Below are positions 56,123 to 64,000 of a stretch of DNA of 64,000 nt, one piece after another. This DNA comes from Diatrype stigma (taxonomy: Eukaryota; Ascomycota; Sordariomycetes; Xylariales; Diatrypaceae): positions 1 through 64,000 of the forward strand of contig JAKJXP020000117.1 of the NCBI GenBank assembly GCA_022225965.2, in the 5' to 3' direction. The translations under genes were made by a program, and so were the position numbers. The notes below the pieces were generated by a model. It saw only the letters and a program-made list of their open reading frames with translations, made no database searches and was not told the DNA's origin. Within the stretch, counting starts at the first letter, position 1. Each line of letters begins with the position of its first letter.

Positions 56123-56841
56123 TCAAGGTATCAACAACACTCGAACTCGCTTGGATGTGAGCGTATGCTGTGTATGTCGGGTGTGTGTGGGTTGTGGAAT
56201 ACTCGAGAGAGGAGGGGATGTCGGGATTGCGACTCGCTCGCTCACTCACTCATACACTTCCAAGTCTTCTGCGATTTCGACCCGACTACTAAATGTCGAC
56301 AACTTCCATGTGTCCCCATCCTCTTGCCGTTTCCTCGCTTTTTTTCTTTCTTTCGTTGCCCAAGTCGAAGATTCTCATGTGAAGCTGTTATACTCCGCAA
56401 CATCAGATCGGCATCACGACCTATCCTTCATCCAAGGATAGACACAGTGGGCGGGACTTGCTGTTGTCGGCGACGAGACCACACGACACGGGGTTTGATC
56501 TCAATGGTCCCACCCCGCACTTGCGAAAGCCCTAGACAGACAAGACAGACTACTGTACTCCCGGCCCGGTCGGTAGTGTCAGTGATCGACGACCAAATCC
56601 ACCCTCCTTGATCTCTGAACCACCCTTCCTCCTGCACCTTTCGATAGGTAAGTCATTTTGGGGTTCTCAGGCATATTGCTTCACACATACCGTGATCCCG
56701 TCGAGTTTGCTAGGGCATTCCCCGCCCCCTTGCTATCCGAAGTATCCTCATTCTGAATCGATGTTGCTGCAGACACACTTCGACGAGCTATTGCATCATC
56801 CGGCTACCGTACCCATCGATATCCTGTCACTACCACCCACC

Positions 56842-57507
56842 ATGTCATACGACTTGGGCTATGCGTCCAGCAATTATTCGACCGGGGACCGGAGCAGCGT
56901 GTACTCTACTGGCACATACCAGTCAACGTACTCCCAGGCAACAACGATACCTGATAGTAGATCGACCCTTGGTAATCCAGTTGTGGATTTGCCCTGTGAC
57001 TTTGCTGGATGGCTTCATTGCGAAAGGAGGTTTCAACTGCGTAATCTCAGAGAATGGGTTGACCATGTCGAGGAGCACCTCAAAGGAAACCTTCCCCGAA
57101 CGACCATTTGTTGGTTTTGTAACGATACGTTCAAAGCTAAAACCTCGGCTCGTCATCATTGTCGCGAAAGCATGGAGGCACGCATGAAACATATCCGCGG
57201 CCATATCGCGGAGGATCGCAAAAGAGAGGACGATATTCGCCCTGATTGGATGTGCGGCCAGCATCTTGTTAAGCTCGGTCTCATCACTGCCCAGACCTAT
57301 GAGAATACGTTGGATTACCGCGACTTTATAACATACCCAGATGGAACAAGGAAGCAAATACCCCCTATAGAAGGGATTTACGGGCCGGGTTTCGTTCCGA
57401 ATGCCCAAGGACCTGAGGCGCAACCGATATTCGACCCGAGTTACCGGTCGAGCCACCGATCGGGTCACCGATCGCATCACCGAAGTCACCATCATGGGAG
57501 ATACTGA
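56842..57507 (+). CDS. degenerate C2H2-type zinc-finger protein, function unknown
   Basis: Single coding exon, 221 aa, from ATG 56842 in a good context (CCACCATG). The N-terminal 45 residues are Tyr/Ser/Thr-rich. The core has two C2H2-like units: C52-x7-C60-x14-H75-x3-H79 (PCDFAGWLHC...HVEEH) and C90-x2-C93-x23-H117-x3-H121 (CWFCNDTF...HIRGH). The spacings are wider than in classic fingers, a pattern I associate with a frequent family of small fungal proteins of unknown role. The tail is a His/Arg/Ser repeat. An in-frame ATG further upstream (56761) is possible, but that stretch lacks coding character and contains probable 5' UTR splice signals. DNA binding is not established. Confidence 0.75.
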   Translation: MSYDLGYASSNYSTGDRSSVYSTGTYQSTYSQATTIPDSRSTLGNPVVDLPCDFAGWLHCERRFQLRNLREWVDHVEEHLKGNLPRTTICWFCNDTFKAKTSARHHCRESMEARMKHIRGHIAEDRKREDDIRPDWMCGQHLVKLGLITAQTYENTLDYRDFITYPDGTRKQIPPIEGIYGPGFVPNAQGPEAQPIFDPSYRSSHRSGHRSHHRSHHHGRY

Positions 57508-58613
57508 TGTTTCAATCAGGCTTACCCTACCAATCCGGGTAAATGATGTTGGCTGAAAGTGAAATGATCGAGAAGAAGAACAAAGGGGCGAGCGAGGTGG
57601 TGATGCAGACTGTGAATGACGTGATACATCACCTTTCTACCCGAAGACGAACCACCCCGTATATACCACTTTGAGGTGTCCGCTTTGGTTTCAGGGATCC
57701 CTTATTTCTTTCCATTTTCCTTAGTCATCAATGTGACCATGACCATGTAAAACCCGGCCTCTGCTGCGGTTTCATCTCGGGATAGGTGCTGGTGTACAAC
57801 CGCTTGGCAAACGGGATATCGAGGGATAATTTTCGGGTTTTGCAATCATCCGCGCCCCCCTTTCGGGCGCTCTGGTTGAGAACTGCGGCAATTGAATTTG
57901 CCACGGTGCGGTTGACCCAAACTGTTGAGGTCTTGATTGAGTTGGGGGTTCATGTTATGCCGTTGTTTGTCGCATTTGAGGATCCAGGCAGGCTTGGTGG
58001 TGGGAAGAGATCATATATACCCCGAGGGAAGAGCAAGCTGCTCTTCTCACTCAGAAGGATGATTAGGCGACTCAAGTGAGCGGCCATCTCTTGCGGATAA
58101 GTGGTTCCTCGCGTACACAGGACTGGCTTCTTTTCAGCGATTTTGAAAGCGAAGGGTTGAAACGGATTGGAAGCCTTCGGCTCTCTGGATGAGTGATGAA
58201 ATGTTTTTCTTCCTTCATAGTGCTGTGGTATCGTAGGGCTGGGTATGTCATTGTGCACATATGACTACACTGAGCACACTTGTGAGAGGGAATCGCGCTG
58301 GAAGTATGACGAGATATTTATGAGATATGAGAAATGAAATACTTTACACCGCTCAAATTCTTCTCTGATGGTGGCGGCAAAACAGCATCTTGTCTCGCTC
58401 TTGTAGACCGCTAGGTCGCTAGCTACAGTCAGACCCCAAGAGAACAAACACAGAGGTCGATGTGCCCGTTCTTTGCTGATGCTGGGCGACCTTGGAGAAC
58501 CCAAGGGATATTTGATGCGGAAGCATCATAATATTGGGGTTATATGAGCAGTAGGTAAAGTAGAAATCACACCTGAAAAGAAAACGACGGTGTTATTTGT
58601 GTCTCTGGTCTTT

Positions 58614-58637
58614 GGCGACGGCGACGGCGACGGCGAC
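58614..58637. repeat. GGCGAC hexanucleotide repeat, 4 units
   Basis: Four exact units in non-coding DNA. Confidence 0.9.
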
Positions 58638-60292
58638 GTATAGTAGGTTAAACTATCCGCGATGGCGATACGACAGGGGCACAGCCTCACTAGGATCGCC
58701 ACCTTCGAAAACACTGCCACACACCAGTGCAACCAGGAAAAAAGGACTATATGAAGAATCAAGAGAAAGAAAATACAGGGAGAGGAATCTTCCTGGAAAA
58801 TCAAGACATAATGAGAATCGCTTCCTGCTTATCGCTAGCTCCTAGGGGGGGTCAACCCCTTATGTAAGTAACCAGGGCGAACCCGGCCTAGAGCCTCGTT
58901 TCTATGATGCAGTTACAGCGAGGATCCAACGAACGATGTTACTTCAAAGGGGCCCCCAAACCCATATCGACATATCGACATAACGATCATATCTCGAAGC
59001 CTTGCGAGCACCCCTATTAGTTCGGTAGGGGTAGGTAAGTAGTTACGTCCAGTTGCAGGTACAGCTGCAGATCTACATGTACGAAAATCATAGCAATGCC
59101 CCGATGCCATGCCAATATACCATGTTACGTGGTTACATAGCGGCATGCAAACAGAAAAGCAGCCAATCCGCTCACAGCTGGGTACTACTTCGATCCTACA
59201 TAACGTTAGTAGATCCCGTCTATCCATCCTCTCTCTCGTCAAGTACATAGGCTGGTGTCATTCATATCATACCTTACGTATGGACCTCCAGCTTTTCTGC
59301 CCCGCCGCCATTGTCATCCGTCAGCAAAGGGCCAGACAGGAAAGGACCGATATTCTAGTCCGGTTTATCAAAGCCAGCGCTAGATTGGCCTGCTTTTGAC
59401 TTATTATTACTGATCACGCGGGAAGGAATTGACAGCTATCGGGCATCTCTGCTTCCATGCTACGTACGTGACTGTCCTAATGCGCATGGGTGATGCCAGG
59501 CAAGCGCCAAGAGGTATAGGGCTGAGACCACGACCACCGCTACCCCCTGCCTTCGGCTGCTCACCGAAAAGACACAGCCCCCTTCGGATGGACAGCTACT
59601 GCACGAAGTACCTAGTTCAGCTGCAATGTGGTTAGTTGTTAACGCAGAATTGGGCAGGGAATCACACGCTCCGCACCCAATTGCTGCGTAGGAACTTGGA
59701 AGTTGGAGCTAGGGACTGGTCGGCCTCCTTCACATGATGCTTGCAGTCACTTACAGAGATACTGTCCGTTTCGTATATACTGTAGGTAGGCAATGCGTTG
59801 TTGACCTAACATCACCAAAGGACATACAAGTTAGACACGGATATCCATGGCTATACCTATACACTGGGCTCGGGCGAAAAGCCCCCTTGCTGCGAGCATA
59901 TTGGAATGCATACATCATGAATGGATGCGGTCGTGCATGCATACTTGCTTCATATATTCCCAAATCGCCATAGTAGCCGGGCGAAGGAGGGCCCCGCTTT
60001 GTAACGAACTAGGGATGTATTACCCCAGCACGAAGCAGGAAAAGGGGGGCTGGGGGCAGAGGGGGGGAGTAACAAGAGGGTGAGAAGGGAGACTCTTCAC
60101 TAAACCATGGCCCATGGAGAATCGATCGAGCCTTCTCATTTGCTACTTTGGCAGAACAGATTGATTGCAAATGCTACTTTGTTTGGGGGCGGCTCCGGCA
60201 GATAGGTTACCATTGAACCAGGATCGACTGCGACCGACCAACCAGGAGACGGAGAAAAAGGGCCTCAAAAATACAACATGCGCATATACGCA

Positions 60293-60300
<8 letters not shown>

Positions 60301-60330
<30 letters not shown>
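60301..60330. repeat. CA dinucleotide microsatellite
   Basis: Fifteen CA units, flanked by interrupted CA/CG alternation. Confidence 0.95.
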
Positions 60331-60337
<7 letters not shown>

Positions 60338-61139
60338 TTGTTCTCGCATGGCATCAACTTAAGGGCGCGGGCCTCGAGGAAATGGGAGAAAGGAGAGAAA
60401 GAAAGAAGCTAGCTAAGTACGCACTACGGCAGCTACAGATAATCGCCAATGCCTTAGCCATGTATATCTTCACCCCCTCAGGACTTAGACTAGTATTTCC
60501 ACCTTCGTCATATCACGCTGCTGCCTAGAATCTCATCCACCGGCATGTTTCTATCAAGCAGCCAGAGAGATAGCTGCCCAGGTCCGATTATAGGTTACCT
60601 CCGATATATGATTCTATAATATGTCGGTAGGAAGATCGCTAACCGGCACAGGGGGGGGGAGGGGGGTTAACTTACTATATACGTATGTGATAACCGGACA
60701 AGCTTCCGGTCAGGAGGGTCTTCTTCTCTACTGCTTTCTGGAGGTCGAGTTATCTACTGCTTCCCTGCAGATGCTACCGAGAACGGAGCAAGAGTTCTCC
60801 TCTCCTGTCTGACTGGCGGACTGACGGACTGGTTGACTGACACTCCCGGCCATCTAGCACCTAGTTGCTATAATTGCTGTAAGTGCCACTTAGCCTGAGC
60901 CCCTCTTGCCGGCCCCCCTTAGCTACAGCTAACCCAACTTGGTACCGTAATCCCCTTCTTCTTCCTTCTCCAGCCTAATGAGGCCCCTGGCCGAGCTCCC
61001 TGGCCGGAGCTGGCCGTCAGGTTGTTGGATTTGGGACATACGTAGGTAGGTATGGAAGACTTTTATATTGAAATACATTCGAGTATAAAGTGTTTCTAGC
61101 AATAATAAAGCGGCCCCGAAGTATCATTATTTGTAGGTA

Positions 61140-63884
61140 TCAAACGAGATGCACTTGGATATCATTTAGAAGAATCTGGTCAAGCCCAGAAGTGCTGGGA
61201 CCAGCCCTCACACACTGACACACCTTCAAAGCTCGCAGAAACGCCACGAGTATGTATAGCTTCTCAGGCTCGCTGAGCATGAGCTTCGTGAGGAGCTGCA
61301 TAACCTTGCCTGCGAGTCTTTTTATGCGCTGATACCCGCCGCCTTCGGCCGATAGATCAACATCCTGGAACCGGTCCTCCAACTTCTCATACAAAGATTG
61401 CACAAGCACAGGGGTGCTCCCGAGCAGGTCGTTGGGGCCATTGGTGATCTCGCCAGTGCGCCCTACATACGACAGCCACGAGTCGATGAGCATCAGCTCC
61501 ACGTTGTGCTCCTCGCAGTGGTCTTCGTGGTTGTGCGAGGGCGACACCTGCCAGTCGGACCCGTGCAGCAGTTCGAGCACCGGGATCTCTGTTTGGAAGC
61601 ACGATAGCCGGACTCCCCTGTAAGTGCCCTCGGCGATTATCCCGCCCATAGCGTTGAATGCGTGGGCCGGATATGTGGAGTTGCCGTGCCGGGCCCAGGA
61701 CCATGTCTTTGGAAAGACGGATGGCTGGGAATACATGAAGATGTCGCCTTCTTTGAGGAAATCCGTCAGCGCCTGCAGGACAACGCTGATAGCGCCGGCC
61801 TGCGCGCTTTCAGGGCTCGTAGTATCCGCCCACGGGGTTGCCCAGAATCCCAGGTAAGTGTCGATCTGGCAGAACCAATACATAGTCATGTCATCGGCAG
61901 AAGCAGTACTGACGTATCTGTCCCATCTATAATCATCTGTCTCACGGTATCTTCGGTATGTTCGGTCTCTGTCCAGGCGTCGTCTTCGTACCCGGCCCAT
62001 ATCTACTTCCGAGTCTGTTGTATCCGGCGATAGAGCCCGGGGTGTTAGGTGTAGTGAGGGTGGTGGTGAGGGTGATGTATTTCGTCCATCATCAGGGGTC
62101 CCTATAGGCAAGCTTTTATTGTAGTTTATCACAACTTCTTGTCTATGGGTTTTTCCTCGTTCCGTAGAATCTTTGTTACCAGTATGCGGGGAGGGATCCC
62201 TGGTGTTACTGTTATTCGATTCTTCTAAGTCGTCTTCGACAGTCGCCTGTCTTCCGTGGTGTTCCTCGCTTTCCTCAGTCGATGTGAGATGAAGTTCACC
62301 CATGAATATTTCGTCTACCGAGCCTATCTCGTCCCCCTTTGACTTGATCTTGGAAGAGGCTGAACTACGGCGCGTCCTCGCGTCAGGCGATGAAACAATT
62401 GGCGTTGATGAATTGCCTTGGCCTGGATCTATAACTGTCTCAATGTTCGCCTCTGCCAAGTTTCCTACTTCTGTTGGTCTAGGAGTCGATGGAGATGCGA
62501 GCTCTTTCGATTTTCGGTATGAAGTAACGTCTCGGTTTCCTTTTTCCGCAGTCACATTGTTTTCGATTGCATTAGATTGAGTATCTTGTTGCCGTTGGAC
62601 ACGTGATTCGGATATGGATGGTGTTCTTGATTGGACATTCTTATTTGTGCCAACTCTCACCGGGATTCGGCTTGGTCGATTTTGGTCATTACTTCTAGGA
62701 CGCCCCTGAGATTTTGGGGGTCCAGAAAAGGGCGGCATCGAAATAGACCAGTTACCATCTCGCTGTTTCTGGGAGATCTTAAGATCCGGTCCGTTATCAC
62801 TATTCCGAGAAGCGACTAACGATGGGCTCTCTTTTCTCTTATCAAAGTCTCGTGACTTGGGCACCAGAGTCCGTGAAGGTCGGGAATCTCGTCGTTGATC
62901 CCAGTAACGCCTCCGGTTTAGACGTTGCCGGTAATGACGGAAAAGGGGTTCATCTAGTCGCTTGTGTGTTTGCCTCTTCGACTCATCGAAGGGTTCCCTG
63001 GCAACAGTACAGATGTTCCACGTCCGTGCTAGCCACCTGTCTTGAATAGTACCTCTCTCATCATCGGTCCTATCTCGAACGGCACGCGGCAGAATTGGAA
63101 TTGTATGTCTAGGTGTGAAGTGTAATATTGGGCCGAGAATCGGGTGATTGGAGCTGGTAATTGAGCCGACCATTCCCTGCATAGACAGTGACTTTTCCTC
63201 GAATGAGCAGCTAGTGACCCTCATTCCAGACATGAGCGCCATTGCGGCAATTTCTCGAAGAGAGACTGGCATTGGAGCCGTGACGAGGTCTGTAGGGCAC
63301 CGGTCGGCATCGTATGTTACTGAGTCGTAACGGACTGATTTACCGCAAGGTCTATCAATGGCTCTGCAGAAAGACACCCATGACGCCTCACCAACTGTTT
63401 TATCCAGAGGGCGACCAGAATAAGCCCAGTTGCCTAACCGGGTAGTAAGCCAGGCCCAGCTCCTGGTCAGGAGATGATCCTCGGTTCGAGCCAGTTCTCC
63501 GCTATGAGTATAGTTCATTGAATGTCCCCGCGTACGGAAGCATCTGGGTAACCAGTCATCCGTCTCACTCTTGTTGAGCTCGGGCAACAGCTGTAGGCCA
63601 GTGGCGTAGGACCTGATGTGTGGGCTTTTGCCTGGCCACAGATCTTTTGGGAGACAGATTTGCGGGATGGAGTACACAACACGGAAGCGGAACTGGGACG
63701 GCTGCCAGACTCGGTGGCCTTGTCCGGGAAGCGGGCCGAATACAACGCTGTCACAAAGGCGAATGAGTTGCCCGGTGATAAAGTATTGCTGCAAAGCCTG
63801 AGCACAGGCAACCAGAAGGGCAAAGGTCGCAACGACAAGGGCAGCGATGGCCGAAACCGTGCTCGTATCCCATTCAGTAGCCAT
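61140..63884 (-). CDS. modin-like membrane-anchored protein
   Basis: Single exon, 914 aa. Residues about 9-32 form one N-terminal hydrophobic helix (SAIAALVVATFALLVACA), then LQQYFITGQLIRLCDSVVFG and PLPGQGHRVW...FRFRVVYSIPQI. This opening is characteristic of fungal proteins annotated as modin, the name given to the product of mod-A, a suppressor of vegetative incompatibility in Podospora anserina. The next part (about 150-290) is a conserved globular region. About 330-590 is Arg/Ser/Asp/Glu-rich and disordered, with many basic and phosphorylatable sites. About 600-914 is again globular and starts YRWDRYVSTASADDMTMYWFCQIDTYLGFWATPW-like aromatic motifs (with tryptophans at 619 and following). 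No enzyme motif is seen. A role in incompatibility or development is an inference from the name only. Confidence 0.8.
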   Translation of the reverse strand: MATEWDTSTVSAIAALVVATFALLVACAQALQQYFITGQLIRLCDSVVFGPLPGQGHRVWQPSQFRFRVVYSIPQICLPKDLWPGKSPHIRSYATGLQLLPELNKSETDDWLPRCFRTRGHSMNYTHSGELARTEDHLLTRSWAWLTTRLGNWAYSGRPLDKTVGEASWVSFCRAIDRPCGKSVRYDSVTYDADRCPTDLVTAPMPVSLREIAAMALMSGMRVTSCSFEEKSLSMQGMVGSITSSNHPILGPILHFTPRHTIPILPRAVRDRTDDERGTIQDRWLARTWNICTVAREPFDESKRQTHKRLDEPLFRHYRQRLNRRRYWDQRRDSRPSRTLVPKSRDFDKRKESPSLVASRNSDNGPDLKISQKQRDGNWSISMPPFSGPPKSQGRPRSNDQNRPSRIPVRVGTNKNVQSRTPSISESRVQRQQDTQSNAIENNVTAEKGNRDVTSYRKSKELASPSTPRPTEVGNLAEANIETVIDPGQGNSSTPIVSSPDARTRRSSASSKIKSKGDEIGSVDEIFMGELHLTSTEESEEHHGRQATVEDDLEESNNSNTRDPSPHTGNKDSTERGKTHRQEVVINYNKSLPIGTPDDGRNTSPSPPPSLHLTPRALSPDTTDSEVDMGRVRRRRLDRDRTYRRYRETDDYRWDRYVSTASADDMTMYWFCQIDTYLGFWATPWADTTSPESAQAGAISVVLQALTDFLKEGDIFMYSQPSVFPKTWSWARHGNSTYPAHAFNAMGGIIAEGTYRGVRLSCFQTEIPVLELLHGSDWQVSPSHNHEDHCEEHNVELMLIDSWLSYVGRTGEITNGPNDLLGSTPVLVQSLYEKLEDRFQDVDLSAEGGGYQRIKRLAGKVMQLLTKLMLSEPEKLYILVAFLRALKVCQCVRAGPSTSGLDQILLNDIQVHLV

Positions 63885-64000
63885 AGCATGAGTTCAAGAT
63901 GGATGTTGGCTAGTAAAGGAGTGTCCGCGAAACTTTCGAACAGAGATCGCATGGAAACGAAGTATACTTTATTTATTTGTCGACATTAGAAGCCGAGTCA
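63885..64000. other. upstream flank of the modin-like gene
   Basis: The short remaining segment is the promoter-proximal DNA of the modin-like gene. Nothing else is seen. Confidence 0.5.

Larger units (their letters stand above)
53910..56841. other. intergenic region
   Basis: About 2.9 kb without a supportable gene. It holds a GGT/GAT trinucleotide run (55681-55719), GGTA tetranucleotide units (56103-56122) and pyrimidine-rich tracts. A GTAAGT at 56647 and a CTGCAG at 56768-56773 could bound an intron in the 5' UTR of the zinc-finger gene. Confidence 0.5.
57508..61139. other. intergenic, convergent 3' regions
   Basis: About 3.6 kb between the zinc-finger gene and the modin-like gene, with no supportable gene. 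It holds GGCGAC hexamer units (58614-58637) and a CA dinucleotide microsatellite (60301-60330). The short frames (57786-58079 plus, 58265-58804 minus) lack ATG starts or domains. Confidence 0.5.

Noticed and set aside
57786..58804. Chain of short frames on both strands that might be a multi-exon gene
   Set aside because: Starts are not ATG, joins are not convincing, and the peptides match no family I know.
1..64000. Biosynthetic gene cluster around the monooxygenase, Zn2Cys6 regulator and esterase
   Set aside because: These three are 20 kb apart with housekeeping genes between, and there is no core synthase (polyketide, peptide or terpene) in the window.
1..64000. tRNA, 5S rRNA, CRISPR arrays, telomere repeats
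   Set aside because: I looked by eye for B-box-like GGTTCGANTCC, regular spaced repeats and TTAGGG runs and found none convincing. A covariance-model scan would be needed to exclude tRNAs.

Overview
The window is nuclear DNA from a filamentous ascomycete (Pezizomycotina, most likely Sordariomycetes). The reasons are: protein genes with short GT-AG introns of roughly 50-300 nt and CTNAC-like branch sites; wide gene-poor spacers sprinkled with TAGGTA/ACCTA words; and families typical of these fungi (Zn2Cys6 regulator, Ypd1 phosphotransfer protein, GH128 wall glucanase, a DUF3984-type protein, a modin-like protein). I rebuilt fifteen protein genes exon by exon, one of them cut by the left window edge. 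I recognised no rRNA, tRNA, CRISPR array or intact transposon.

Left part (1-19.5 kb): the 3' end of an FAD-dependent monooxygenase (+) converges on RNase H1 (rnh1, -). Next comes Tad3 (-), the non-catalytic partner subunit of the tRNA wobble adenosine deaminase. After an 8 kb stretch with no recognisable gene comes a bifunctional 6-phosphofructo-2-kinase/fructose-2,6-bisphosphatase (+).

Middle (19.5-43.5 kb): a Zn2Cys6 transcription factor (-) is divergent from a secreted type-B carboxylesterase (+). They are followed by a secreted GH128-type beta-glucanase (+), an HSPA12-like Hsp70 ATPase (+) converging on the Elongator scaffold Elp1 (-), and a DUF3984-type low-complexity protein (+).

Right part (43.5-64 kb): the histidine phosphotransfer protein Ypd1 (+), a 2H phosphoesterase of the AKAP7/ASCC1 type (+), a coiled-coil protein of unknown function (+), a degenerate C2H2-type zinc-finger protein (+), and a large modin-like membrane-anchored protein (-).

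The genes are mostly conserved housekeeping, signalling and wall functions and do not form one pathway. Tad3 and Elp1 both act on wobble position 34 of tRNAs, but they lie 30 kb apart and nothing suggests linkage by function. I found no convincing new multi-gene system. The items most worth a second look are a cluster of three perfect hairpins upstream of elp1, the missing HGG oxyanion motif in the esterase, an unassigned Kozak-started frame with a splice donor upstream of the phosphofructokinase-2 gene, and a splice site in the transcription factor where an AG follows the branch site directly.
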